Positions 45,119 through 56,728 of a stretch of 64,000 nucleotides of DNA are shown here, piece by piece; the stretch's first letter is position 1; the number at the start of each line of letters is the position of its first letter. The notes under the pieces were generated by a model. That model was not told where the DNA came from, made no database searches, and saw only the letters and a list, made by a program, of their open reading frames with translations. Both the position numbers and the translations under genes were made by a program. The stretch lies in the NCBI GenBank assembly GCA_039707655.1, contig CM077664.1, positions 201,246,195 to 201,310,194 on the forward strand, in the 5' to 3' direction. This DNA is from Elymus sibiricus (Eukaryota > Streptophyta > Magnoliopsida > Poales > Poaceae).

Positions 45119-48100
45119 TGTGACGCCCCCGGCCCGACCGTGCACTAATCATACACGCAAATGCGCACGATCAAGCCCAGGGACTCACGGGAAGATATCA
45201 CAACACAACTCTAGACACAAAATAAAATAATACAAGCTTAATATTACAAGCCAGGGGCCTCCAGGGCTCGAATACATAAGCTCGAGTTACACCAGAGTCA
45301 GCGGAAGCATCAGCATCTGAGTATAGACGTAGATAGCCAAGTATGCCTTAAGAAGGCTGAGCAAAACAACGACATCTAGATCGAAAAGGCGCATGCCTCC
45401 TGCCTGGGAGCCTCCTATCTACTCCTGGTCATCGGTCTCCACGTAGAAGTAGGCTCCGCCAGTGTAGTCGTAGTCGACAGCGGGATCAGCTGGCTCCGGG
45501 GCTCCGTCATCTGATCGCAACAATCGGGAATGGGGAAAAAGAAGTAGCAAAGCAACCGTGAGTACTCATCCAAAGTACTCGCAAGACTTACATCAGATCT
45601 ATGCTAAATATGCATCGGTATCAAATGAAGGGGTTGTATCTGTGGACTGGACTGCAGAATTGCCAGAATAGAGGGGAAGGCCTAGCCTATCGAAAACTAG
45701 CATCTTGCAGCGTCTTTTAGCATTAGAAGAGTGTAGATTAGTACATAATTAAAATAGCAAGCATGTAGTGGCAAAGCCTAGAGATCCTTCCTCGACTCCT
45801 TGCGAGAAAGCGATCTCGGTGCTTACAATTAAAGTAACATGTATTCAGTTCAAGTTGTAGTAGATCGGGATACAACACTGAGCATCCTGTTACCGTGGAC
45901 ACGACTATTCAAATAGATAATCTTCCCTGCAGGGGTGCACTACTGTTACCCAACACGCTCGATTAACTCTGGCTGGACACACTTTTCTCGGTCATGCCCT
46001 GCCTCGGCTGATCGACATGACGTAGTCCTACCTAGGCTCAGCAGAGAGGTCCCCGCCGGTCTACATCCTAAGTGCTCAGGTGTCTTGGGCCCATCGCCCT
46101 TTGCACTCCAGGTCGTTGTGAGGACGGTGGATACCAGCGCCACCTCTGCCTGGATGGCGCGATCCGACCGTGCCACAATGCTAAACTGGACGTCTGACAG
46201 AGCTTTCGGTTGATACATACGGTGCCGAGGGCCCCATTAAACCATTATCCCACGTGGTGGTAGTGCGTATAGGCCAGTGGCCAACTCAGATCAAATACCC
46301 AAATCCGTTAGTGTGTTGGGAGCTCGCGGTGACGATCAGTACTCCTGTCGCCCCGTCTCGAGGAAGTGCAACAAGGGTCAGGCCCATCCCTCTCTAGGGC
46401 GGTCTCTGCCTGCCCGGCCGCGCCTCGTAATTATCTCGCGGGTACCCTCCAGGTCAACCCGACTCTCAAGAGACTGTCGGGAACTCAGGTCCACCTCTAC
46501 CGGGGTGGTACTGCCTGTCCCTTCAGTCCCACAGTAACAGTTAAAAGGGGTAACAGTTAAAGGTAACAGTGTGTTTTATCATCAAGGGGGAAGTACGAGG
46601 AATCACCCTCGATGGACTCCCACTCGATATATCCATCAAGGTGAACTTGGAGGAATCACCCTCGAGGGGTTTACACTTGAGGGCTGCACAACAGAGGCAT
46701 CATCGGAGGTGGTGGAAGAGGAATCACCCTCGGTAACCCACAACCGACTAGCTATGCTACAGAGATATCATCAGGAGTGAGGTAGGAGGTATCACCCTTG
46801 GCACTCGATAGTAGCTCTGCAGAGTCGTGCAACTAAGTGGTGTGCGGTGCTGTGTCGGTCTCGGCACATCGATCACATTGATCGAGTCATCGGTAGTAAA
46901 GCATGGCAACACGGACAAGGGTGTAGGGCCACTGATGGATCGCTAACCAACCTATACTAAGCATATAGGACAACATGTAAAGTATCAACAGCAGGTTACA
47001 ACATCAGGCCATGCATCAGAATAGGAGCAATCAATTACAGTAGCTAAATCTAATGCAAGCACGGGGAAGAAAGAATGGGCGATATAGGAATGATCAAGGG
47101 GGTTTTGCTTGCCTGGAAGCTCTGCTGAAAAGGAAGAAGGGTCGTCGGTGACGTAGTCGATCACAGGGACAGCGTCGGTCTCGGAGTCTACCAGAGAGAA
47201 GAGGGGGAAAGAAATAGTAAATATAAAGCACACAGATGCAACACAGATGCTTGGCATGGCAACAGGTTGTGCTAGGGTGCCCTAACGCAGGACTAAGTAT
47301 TTAAAACAGAGTGGGAAAATATCCGGGAATATTTTCCCAGCTCCGGGCAGTTATCGGTATATAGAACCGGAGGGGACGGTTCCATGTTCACCTAGTTAGG
47401 AGTGATGATCAAGCATTTTGATCACATATTCGGATTCGTCATATTTTTCTGATCATCTTTCATATATAAATTATTTTCATCCGAGTTACGGTTTATTTTA
47501 TATGAATTTCCAAAGTTTTAAACATTTTCTGGAATTGTTTTAATTACTAAATTCGACAGGAAAGGAAATATGATGTCAGCATGGAGTTAGCATGGCGTCA
47601 GCGGTCAACTGACCCGCTGACCAGTCAACAGGGCCCACGGGGGACCCACTGGCAGTGACTGGGTGTTGCCCAGTCAGCGCTGACTGGGTCAAGGGTCCAG
47701 TCAGCAGAGGCTGACATGTGGGCCAGCCTGCTAAGTCAGCACACTGACTGGACCATCTTATCCGTTTAAACAGTAAACGTGGGCCCCACATGTCAGTTTC
47801 AGTTATTTTAAACATTTTAATTATCCGGTTAATTAAACCTTGCGGGACCCACAGTCAGTGGCTATTAGGGGATTCCGGTTAGTGGCTAATGACGCCACGT
47901 CAGCCGTTAGCGCCGGCGAGGCAAAACACGGCGGCGATGGCCGGAACTTCACCGGAATCGCGCTACACGTGACGGGAGCCAGCGCCGATGGGTTCTACGC
48001 GAAGCTGGAGCTCGCGCGCATCCAGTGATGGTGGCCACGAGTGCTGGGGTGCGCTGTGCTCGCCGGAGACGAGCTCGCGGTGGCGGCCGGAGTACGGGTG

Positions 48101-49275
48101 GAAGTGAAGCAGCCGCAGCGGCGCGCTTGCAGTCGAACTGGAGGGCCATGGGTTGTCTACGAGCGCACGCGAACGTGGTTGACTATCGTGCGCGACCATT
48201 TGCTCACCGGAACGCTGCCGGGGATGAGGCCGTGCGGCGGTGGGTTCGGCCTCGAGTGGAACATGGCCTAGGGGACAAATTCGGGCACCTAACCATGGGG
48301 GGTTTTGACCGCGTGCTCACCGCGGTTGCAGAGAAGCGGTCGAGGAAGCCGGAGGTTGCCGGGATGGTGCGGATCAAGGCGATGCGCGCAGCGGCCGCAA
48401 TTGGAGACGACGGCCCGATGGCGACGTTCAGAAGGGGCACTGCTCGAGGCCGTCCTTGTAGGTGAAGCAGGCGTCGATGGTGGAGCGGGTGGACATCTCC
48501 CTGCGGCTCGAGGAGGCCAATGGCCACGGGCACGAGCAGCGAACGGCGACGACCACGCACGGGCGAGCGAAGCAGAGAGGGAGAGGGCAAACGAGGGGGA
48601 GTATGGGGGCGACTAGGGTTGCAGGGGGGTCGAGGGGGTCTTGCAGGCGCCCGCGGAGCTGCAGCCGCGCGCTGTCGAGCGCGCGCGAGGGGGGGGCAGG
48701 GCGTGCGCACTCTGGGCGGCCGACGGCGAGGGGAGAGAGGCGGGAGGAGGGAGAAAATAGGGGGGACTGGGCTGGACCGCGCACTATAGCCACTTAGGGC
48801 CCAGCGTAGCAGTAGGTTTTTAGCTTTTCTCTTTTTCTTTTTCTGTTTATTTACTTCTTCTCTGTTTTGCAAAATGTTTGGTCACAATATTACTTTTGTA
48901 AAATATGAGACTTGGCTCAATAAATATCAGGCAATATTTGGCACTGCTATAAAATGGTTGGGGTAATATTTGAAATCACTAGATTTTTGATTAAATGCAA
49001 AGGGATTAAAGTGGCTGTTTTAGTCACTGTTTTTCGATGTTAGGGTCAATTTAGGAATTAAAATAATGTTGGCTTTATTTTTATAAATGCTTTGAGATTA
49101 TTTGAAATATTATGAACACTTTTGTTCTACTGTTTGGATAACTTTTAATTTTGACTTTATTTTAAATTTGAATTTGAAGTTGGATTATTCTCTAAATGCA
49201 ATTTATTTAGGATGATCATGATTACATGGCTAATTAATTAGCATAATGACAGGGTTAAGATCTGGGGATGTTACA
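45119..49275 (-). mobile_element. Solo LTR, 4157 bp (probably Gypsy)
   Basis: Plus strand begins TGTGACGCCCCCGGCC and ends GGGGATGTTACA. Read on the minus strand it starts TGTAACATCCCCAG, a start common among Triticeae Gypsy LTRs. A perfect TSD GCAAT flanks it (45114-45118, 49276-49280), and the sibling copy at about 38050 shows the empty site. With TG/CA ends and no primer site, polypurine tract or coding region, a solo LTR left by LTR-LTR recombination is the best reading. The GC-rich part at 47.9-48.8 kb, with overlapping open frames on both strands, is likely its promoter and leader, not a gene. A GAGGAATCACCCTCG motif repeats at 46598-46800. Confidence 0.8.
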
Positions 49276-51060
49276 GCAATGATACTAACGTAACATGTAT
49301 AAAAATGATGAACGGTGGCTGAGCCACAAATATTATGTCAGCTATATGATCATGCAAAGCAATATGACAATGACGATGTGTGTCATAAAAACGGAATGGT
49401 GGAAGTTGCATGGCAATATATCTCGGAATGGCTATGGAAATGCCATGATAGGTAGGTATGGCGGCTGTTTTGAGGAAGATATAAGGAGGCTTATGTGTGA
49501 TAGATCGTATCATATCACGGGGTTTGGATGCACCGGCGAAGTTTGCACCAACTCTCGATGTGAGAAAGGGCAATGCACGGTACCGAGCAAATTGCAGAAA
49601 GGTGAGAGTGCGTATAATCCATGGACTCACATTAGTCATAAAGAACTCATATACTTATTGTGAAAGTCTATTAGCCCTTGAAGCAAAGTACAACTACACA
49701 TGCCCCTAGGGGGATAGATTGGTAGGAAAAGACCATCACTCGTCCCCGACCGCCACTCATAAGGTAGACAATCAAGAATAAATCATGCTCCAACTTCTTA
49801 GCATAACAACAGATCATACGTGCATGCTTCGGGAATCACAAACCTTAACACCAATATTCTTACTAAACCACAATTATCTACTAGCACCTCCCACATATTA
49901 CCATCTTAATATCGCAAAACTATTGCAAGGAATCAAACTTATCATATTCAATGATCTACATGAAAGTTTTTATTATATCCCTCTTCAATACCTATCATAT
50001 TAGGACCAAATTCATAACCCGTGTATATTACCATTGCTATTCGTTAGACTCTCAAAAAGATATAAGTGAAGCATGAGAGTTCAACTATTTCTTTAAAATA
50101 TAACCACCGCCGTGCTCTAAAAGATATAAGTGTAGCACTAGAGCAACTGCCTAGCTCAAAAGATATAAGTGAAGCACATAGAATATTCTAACAAATCACG
50201 AATAATGTGTGTCCCTCTCAAAAAGGTGTGTTCAGAAAAGATGATTGTGACAAACTAAAAAGCAAACAAAAGCAAACAAACTATATCACAAGACGCTCCA
50301 AGTAAAACACATATCATGTGATGAATAAAAATATAGCTCCAAGTGAGTTACCGATAGATTGTAGACGAAAGCGGGGATGCCTTCCGGGGCATCCCCAAGC
50401 TTAGACGCTTGAGTCTTCCTTGAATATTACCTTGGGGTTCCTTGGGCATCCCCAAGCTTAGGCTCTTGCCGCTCCTTATTCCTTTATCCATCGTAGTCTC
50501 ACCCAAAACTTGAAAACTTCCGCACACAAAACTCAACAGAAACCGTGTGAGATCCGTTAGTATAACAAATAAATCTTAAACTTTAGGTACTGTTGTAAAT
50601 TGATCATATTTAATATTGGCATAATGCTACTGTACTCCAACTTCTCCATGACTCATACCCCCCGATACGATCCATAGATTCATCAAAATAAGCAAACTAT
50701 GGAACAAAAACAGAATCTGTCTAAAACAGAACAGTCTGTAAAGATCTGAATTAACGTCATACTTCTGTAACTCAAAAAACTCTGAAAATTTAGGACAACA
50801 TGGGCAATTCATATATAAATATTGTGTAAGCAAATCAGATGGTTCTGACGCTCCAGAGAAAAATCAAAATTCCAGCACTGGACGTAAAAGTTTCTGTTTT
50901 CAAACAGCATCAATTATACTATCTTCCAAATCATCCCAAAGGCATTACTTGGCACAAACACTAATTAAAATATAAAAACACAATCATAACAGAGGCTATA
51001 ATTGTGTAAATATACAAAAACAGAAGGTAAAACTAAAATTTATTTTATTCATTGGGTTGC
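49276..51060 (-). other. 3' internal non-coding region, continued
   Basis: Holds the conserved frame on the minus strand to 49639 (homolog of 37752-38111). It also has the loop hairpins at 50048-50080 and 50113-50145 and the two internal polypurine-like 14-mers at 50389-50402 and 50446-50459. TTGGGTTGCCTCCCAA at about 51055 is the post-ORF hairpin motif. Confidence 0.55.
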
Positions 51061-51112
51061 CTCCCAACAAGCGCTATTGTTTTATGCCCCTAGCTAGGCA
51101 TAATGCATAACT

Positions 51113-52021
51113 TTAAGTGTTATCATCCTTCAAATTAATTCCATAGGTGGCCCTCATAATAGATTCATATGGTGGCTTAATTCTTTTTCTAGGGAAGTGT
51201 TCCATCCCTTTATTTAATGGAAATTGAAATCTTATATTACCTTCTTTCATATCAATAATAGCACCTATGGTTCGTAGAAAATGCCTACCAAGTATTATAG
51301 GACAAGAAGGATTGCATTCAATATCAAGAACAATAAAATACATGGGCACATAATTTTTATTAGCAAGAATAAGCACATCATTTATTCTACCCAATGGTTT
51401 TTTAATAGTGGAATCCGCTAGATGCGAATTAAGGGAACAAGGATCCATATCGGTGAGACCTAGCACATCACACAAAGATTTTGGTATAGTGGAAACGCTA
51501 GCACCAAGATCACATAGAGCATTACACTCATAATATTTAATTTTGACTTTAATAGTAGGTTCCCATTCATCTTGTAATTTTCTAGGAATTGAAACTTCCA
51601 ACTTAAGTTTTTCCTCATGAGCTTTCATCATTGCTTCTACAATATGTTTAGTAAAAGCTTTATTTTGTTCATATGCATTTGGTGAATTAATTATGGATTG
51701 CAATAAGGAAATACACTCAATTAAAGAACAACTATCATAATTAAAGTCCTTGTAATCCAAAGTAGTGGGTGCATTACTATTTAAAGTTTTGACCTCTCCA
51801 AACCCACTTTTTTCATTTTTATCATTAAGATTATCACCCTCCAAATGATTGGGACGCCCTCTATCTAAAGTTGACTCATCTTCAGTCCCTTTTTCATCAA
51901 GTTTTATATTACTAAATAGAGATTCAATAGGGTTGACATCAATCATTTTAATATCTTCATCATTCCTACGATAGAAACCGGGTGGAATAGCTTTTTCTAG
52001 AAATTCTCGCTTAGCTCTCAA
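51113..52021 (-). CDS. Athila-type aspartic protease domain
   Basis: 302 open codons on the minus strand. NALCDLGASVSTIPKSLCD is the retropepsin active-site region with DLGAS in place of the commoner D-S/T-G; ILGRHFLRTIGAIID is the conserved C-terminal protease motif. The region before (EKAIPPGFYRRNDEDIKM, then acidic linker) is typical of the gag-PR junction. The frame is continuous with gag except for a TAA at 52076-52078. The protein ends shortly after the protease (GINLKDDNT), with no RT. It would process the gag polyprotein inside virus-like particles. Confidence 0.8.
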   Translation of the reverse strand: MRAKREFLEKAIPPGFYRRNDEDIKMIDVNPIESLFSNIKLDEKGTEDESTLDRGRPNHLEGDNLNDKNEKSGFGEVKTLNSNAPTTLDYKDFNYDSCSLIECISLLQSIINSPNAYEQNKAFTKHIVEAMMKAHEEKLKLEVSIPRKLQDEWEPTIKVKIKYYECNALCDLGASVSTIPKSLCDVLGLTDMDPCSLNSHLADSTIKKPLGRINDVLILANKNYVPMYFIVLDIECNPSCPIILGRHFLRTIGAIIDMKEGNIRFQFPLNKGMEHFPRKRIKPPYESIMRATYGINLKDDNT

Positions 52022-52075
52022 CCTAGCGGTCCTTTCTTTACTTTCATTAATGGAAACATAGATAGATTTAATAGA

Positions 52076-53201
52076 TTAATTTATATCATGCTTGGGTGGC
52101 AAAATTTTAATTTTGAGATTTTCCACATCATGAGCAATTCTATCCATGTTCCTAAACATTTCATCAACTCTATTCAAAATTTCTTCTATCACAGCATTGA
52201 AAATCTTTTGTGAATTAATAAATTCTTTAATATTACTTTCAAGACTAGAGGGTATCCTATTATTATCATTATATGGATTACTATAGGAATTACCATAATT
52301 ATTAGAGGAATTTCCAGGAAACGGTCTAGGATTGAAAGTACCCCTATAATCATTGTTGTTGAAATTATTTCTAGAGACAAAATTCACATCAATAGCATCA
52401 TTATTTTGCTCAATCAAAGTAGACAATGGCACATCATTAGGATCAATATGAGCACTTTTACTAGCAACCAATTTCATAAGAGCATCCATCTTATCACTCA
52501 AAGTATTAATTTCTTCAACAAAATTTACCTTCTTATCAGTTGGAGTTCGTTCAGTGTGCCATTAAGAATAATTTGTCATAATATTTTCAAGAAGTTTTGT
52601 AGCTTCTCCCAATGTAATTTCCATAAAAGTACCACCTGCAGCAGAGTCTAGAAAATTTCTAAAAACAAAGTTTAGTCCCGCATAAATTTTTTGTATGATC
52701 ATCCATAAACTTAAACCATGTGTTGGGCAATTTCTTATCATTAATTTCATTCTCTCCCAAGATTGTGCAACATGTTCATGTTCAAGTTGCTTAAAATTTA
52801 TAATTTGATTTCTTAAAAGAAATAATCTTAGCGAGAGGAAAATACTTGGCAATAAAAGCATCCTTACACTTATCCCAAGAATCAATACTATTTCTAGGCA
52901 AGGATGAAAACCAAGTTTTAGCACGATCTCGTAGTGAGAATGGAAATAATTTCAATTTAACAATATCATTATCCACATCTTTTTTCTTTTGCATATCACA
53001 AAGTTCAACGAAAGTATTTAGATGGGATGCAACATCTTCATTAGGACTACCAGAAAATTGTTCTTTCATAACAAGATTAAGGAAAGCAGCATTAATGTCA
53101 CACGACTCCACACTAGTGGCGGGAGGAGAAATAGGAGTACTAATAAAATCATTATTATTAGTATTGCAAAAGTCACACAATTTTGTGTTTTCTTGAGACA
53201 T
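52076..53201 (-). pseudogene. Athila-type gag, frameshift and stop
   Basis: ATG at 53201 (MSQENTKLCDFCN). The capsid core matches the plant retrotransposon gag family (Retrotrans_gag): GSPNEDVASHLNTFVELCD, FSLRDRAKTWFSSLP and WDKCKDAFIAKYFP. A one-base change near 52815 shifts the frame; the continuation NQIINFKQLEHEHVAQSWER runs in another frame to a TAA at 52562-52564. The same frame then goes on through an Asn-rich segment to TAA at 52076. No CCHC zinc knuckle is seen. Role when intact: particle assembly and RNA packaging. Confidence 0.8.
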
Positions 53202-53379
53202 CGCGACAAATCAAGCAAACTAGCAAACAAGCAAATAAAAATATTTTTGTGTTTTTGTAAAAAAAAAATAGAAGTGGGGGAGATGAAAACGAGAGGCAAA
53301 TGCAAATAAAAAGGCAAATAAAATAAATGCAAGTGGATGATAGTTTGTGCGAAGGTACTTGATAAATTTTGGTGATGTC

Positions 53380-53397
53380 TCCCCGGTAACGGCGCCA
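53380..53397 (-). other. tRNA-Asp primer-binding site
   Basis: The complement reads TGGCGCCGTTACCGGGGA, one mismatch to the tRNA-Asp complement. Confidence 0.88.
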
Positions 53398-53408
53398 GAA
53401 ATTCTTCC

Positions 53409-54952
53409 TGCTACTTGTAGACTGCGTTGGTATTTCCCCGAAGAGGAGAGGATGATGCAGTATAGTAGAGATAAGTATTTCCCTCAGTTAAGAACCAAGG
53501 TTATCAATCCAGTAGGAGAACCACGCAAAATCCCTTTAGCATCACCTACACACACAAAAGCAAACACTTGCACCCAACGCAAATAAGAGGGTTGTCAATC
53601 GTCTTAGCAGTTATTTGCAAGGATTAATTCTGATAATGATAGATAGAAATATAAATTGCAAAATAAATTAAAAGTAAATAAATTGCAGCAAGGTATTTTT
53701 GATTTTAATATATGATAAAGATAGACCCGGGGGCCATAGTTTTCACTAGAGGCTTCTCTTTCGAGCGCAGAACATACGGTGGGTAAACAAATTACTGTTG
53801 GGCAATTGATAGAAAAACAAATAATTATGCCGGATTCATGGCAATGATCATGTATATAGGCATCACGTCCGAGACAAGTAGACCGACTCCTGCCTGCATC
53901 TACTACTATTACTCCACCCATCGACCGCTATCCAGCATGCATCTAGGGTATTAAGTATGAAACAGAGTAACGCCTTAAGCAAGATGACATGATGTAGACA
54001 AAGTAAACTCAAGCAATATGATTAAACCCCATCTTTTTATCCTTAATGGCAACAATACAAATACGTGTCATGTCCCTTTCTGTCACTGGGATTGAGCACC
54101 GCAAGATTGAACCCATCACAAAGCACCTCTCCCATTGCAAGATAAACCAATCTAGTTGGCCAAACCAAATCGATAGATCGAAGAGAAATACAAAGCTATA
54201 ATAATCATGCATAAAAGAGATCAGATAAGACTCAAATATTTCTCATGAATAATCTGATCATAAACTCACAATTCATCGGATCCCAACAAACACACCGCAA
54301 AAGAAGATTACATCGGATAGAACTCCAAGAACATCGAGGAGAACATGGTATTGAAGATCAAAGAGAGAGAACAAACCATCTAGCTACTAGCTATGGACCC
54401 GTAGGTCTGTGGTAAACTACTCACACATCATCGGAAGGGCAGCAAGGTTGATGTAGAAGCCCTTCGTGATCGATTCCCCCTCCGACAGAGTATCGGAAAA
54501 GGCCTCCAGATCGGATCACGGAAGAATAGAGGCTTGCAGCGGCGTAAAAGTTATTCGGGGTGGCTCTCTGTTGGTTTCCAAATATTTGAAAATTTATAGA
54601 AGTGGAATTAGGTCAAAAGGAGCCACGAGGGCCCCACAAGGCATCAGGGTGCCCCCTGGGGCTGCGCCCTATTGCCTTGTGGAGGCTTTGTGAAGCTTCT
54701 GGACTCCTCTCCAAGTCTCCAGGGTCTCTTTTGTCCGAAAAAAATCTCCAAAAAGTTTCGTGGCATTTGGACTTCGTTTGGTACTGATTTCCTGAAAAAC
54801 CAAAAACAAGCAGAAAACAGCAACTAGCACTGGGCACTAGGTTAATAGGTTAGTCCCAAAAAATGATATATAATTGCATATAAAAACATCCAAGATTGAT
54901 ACTATAATAGCATGGAACAATCAAAAATTATAGATACGTTGGAGACGTATCA
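53409..54952 (-). repeat. 5' LTR of the gag-protease element (1544 bp)
   Basis: Plus strand begins TGCTACTTGTAGACTGCG and ends GGAGACGTATCA. Its TATA box, on the minus strand, lies at about 54592-54600. Confidence 0.88.
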
Positions 54953-55080
54953 GCGCCCACGGTGTATGAATGTTTTTCGGAGGCGGTTGTGTGGTGTCTA
55001 GCTGAAGTTACAAACCTACCCCGGTTTGGACAGCTGGACGTCGGGTCGGTAGGTTTCACGGGCCAGAGTTATTAGAACAG
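54953..55080 (-). repeat. Orphan fragment of the CACTA-interior repeat
   Basis: The complement reads GGGGTAGGTTTGTAACTTCA then CATTCATACACCGTGGGCGC, matching the unit at 10775-11290. It is 128 bp wedged between two Athila-like elements, so it is the remnant of the DNA into which they inserted. Confidence 0.65.
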
Positions 55081-55633
55081 TAATTTCCTTCTACCAAACA
55101 TTCATCATTTACTGTTACAAACTCATTCATAATTTATCCTTGCATAATACCTACTATATTCTAACTTCTCCATGACTTATACCCCCCGATATAATCCATA
55201 GCATCATTAAAACAAGTAAACTATGCAATAAAAACAGAATCTGTCTAAAACTGAACAGTCTGTTAAGATCTGAATTAAAATTATACTTCTGTAACTCCAA
55301 AAATTCTGAAAAATTAAGACAGCATAAACAATTTTTATTCCAATACTGTGTAAAAAATTCAGGATTTTATCACGTCCAGTACAGAATATAAATTCCAGAA
55401 CTAGGCGCAAAAGTTTCTGTTTTCAAACAACATCAATTATACTATCATCCAAATCATCCCAAAGGCATTACTTGGCACAAACACTAATTAAAACATAAAA
55501 AACAATCATTACAGTAGCAATAATTGTGTGGCACAAGAAAAATAAAAATTGCAATAAAGATAAATATTGGGTTGCCTCCCAACAAGCTCTTTCTTTATAG
55601 ACATTAAGATAGGCTTTGAGATTTCAATGATGC

Positions 55634-56491
55634 TCATGTCAAAGACAAGAATTGAAGCACAAAGAGAGCATCATAAAACATGTGACAAACACATTTAAGT
55701 CTAACATACTTCCTATGCATAGGCATTTTATAGGAAAACAAATTATCAAGACAAGCAATGTCTAGCATATGCAAATAGGAAGAATGAAGCATTAATAATT
55801 TCAACACAAAGAGAGGTAATTTAATAACATGAAGACTTCTATAACCATATTTTCCTCTCTCATAATAATTGCATGTAGGATCATAATCAAATTCAACAAT
55901 ATAGCTATCATATAAAATATTCTTTTCATGATCCCTATGCATAAAAGTTTTATAATCTTCCAAGATAGTGGGATTAACATCAACTAAAGTCATGACCTCT
56001 CCAAACCCATTTTTATCAAAAAATTCATAAGATTGAACACTCTCTGAATATGTGGGATTCTTTTTACCTAAAGTTGACACTCTTCCAAACCCACTTTCAA
56101 TATTATTGTAAATATTATTATCAATAACATATTCATCATGAGGCTTAAATAAATTTTCAAGATCATAAGAAGCATTATTACCCCAATCATGATCATTGCA
56201 ATAAGTAGAGGACATAACAAAATTATCATCCCCAAGCTTGTAGCTTTGCATATCATTAGCACAATTGTCATTAATAGAATTTATAATAACAACATTGCAA
56301 TCATGCTTTTCATTCAAGGAGCTATCATGAATCACTTTATAAATTTCTTCTTTTAACACTTCATCACAATTTTCAGATTCATGATTTTCAAGCAAAACTT
56401 CATAAAGATAATCAAGTGCACTCAAATCACTAGCAATTGGTTCATCATAATTGGATTGTTTGAAAAGATTAGCAAGTGGATGAGGATCCAT
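55634..56491 (-). CDS. Uncharacterised retroelement ORF (short N-terminal type), intact
   Basis: 285 codons from ATG at 56491 (MDPHPLANLFKQSNYDEP) with no interruption; the frame is open for 24 more codons upstream. This is the only complete copy of the family in the window. Order: acidic N-terminal part (ALDYLYEVLLENHES), SLNEKHDCN block, two SGFG(R/E)V(S/M)TL repeats, DPTCNYYERGKYG, a hydrophobic leucine-rich segment near LFVLKLLMLHSSYLHMLD, and PMHRKYVRLKCVCHMFYD at the end. No known domain. It takes the place of gag-pol in this element. Confidence 0.65.
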   Translation of the reverse strand: MDPHPLANLFKQSNYDEPIASDLSALDYLYEVLLENHESENCDEVLKEEIYKVIHDSSLNEKHDCNVVIINSINDNCANDMQSYKLGDDNFVMSSTYCNDHDWGNNASYDLENLFKPHDEYVIDNNIYNNIESGFGRVSTLGKKNPTYSESVQSYEFFDKNGFGEVMTLVDVNPTILEDYKTFMHRDHEKNILYDSYIVEFDYDPTCNYYERGKYGYRSLHVIKLPLFVLKLLMLHSSYLHMLDIACLDNLFSYKMPMHRKYVRLKCVCHMFYDALFVLQFLSLT

Positions 56492-56699
56492 ATCAATAAT
56501 TTTTAGCAAGCGAAGATGCAAGCAAATAGAAGGCACATGGCAGCACAGGCAAAGATAGCACACAATTTTTTTTGGTATTTTTGATTTTTCTAGAGAAGTG
56601 GAGGGAGATGAAAAAGAGAGGCAAACAAAAAGGCAAATAAAAAGTAGAGCAAGTAGATGATAGTTTGAGTGAAGGTACTTGTAGTCATTTGATGATGTC

Positions 56700-56717
56700 T
56701 CCCCAGCAACGGCGCGA
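56700..56717 (-). other. tRNA-Asp primer-binding site, diverged
   Basis: The complement reads TCGCGCCGTTGCTGGGGA, two mismatches to the tRNA-Asp complement. Confidence 0.8.
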
Positions 56718-56728
56718 GAAATTCTTTC

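Larger units (their letters stand above)
42863..54952 (-). mobile_element. Athila-like gag-protease element with nested solo LTR
   Basis: Order on the minus strand: 5' LTR 53409-54952, primer site 53380-53397, gag and protease (53201 to 51113), long non-coding 3' region interrupted by a solo LTR at 45119-49275, polypurine motif 44135-44148, 3' LTR 42863-44133. The 3' LTR lacks its last ~275 bp. No RT, RNase H or integrase follows the protease, so it depends on another element for these. No target duplication can be checked because the left end is lost. Confidence 0.88.

Noticed and set aside
45935..46560. Overlapping frames in the left part of the solo LTR
   Set aside because: No homology signature; they lie wholly in LTR sequence.
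48025..48872. Long overlapping open frames on both strands (up to 222 codons)
   Set aside because: They lie within the solo LTR in very GC-rich sequence, where stop codons are rare by composition; no domain is seen.
53604..54212. Short minus-strand frames recurring in each LTR
   Set aside because: Recur at each copy of this LTR family (for example 42786 and 43191) as part of R/U5; no evidence of translation.
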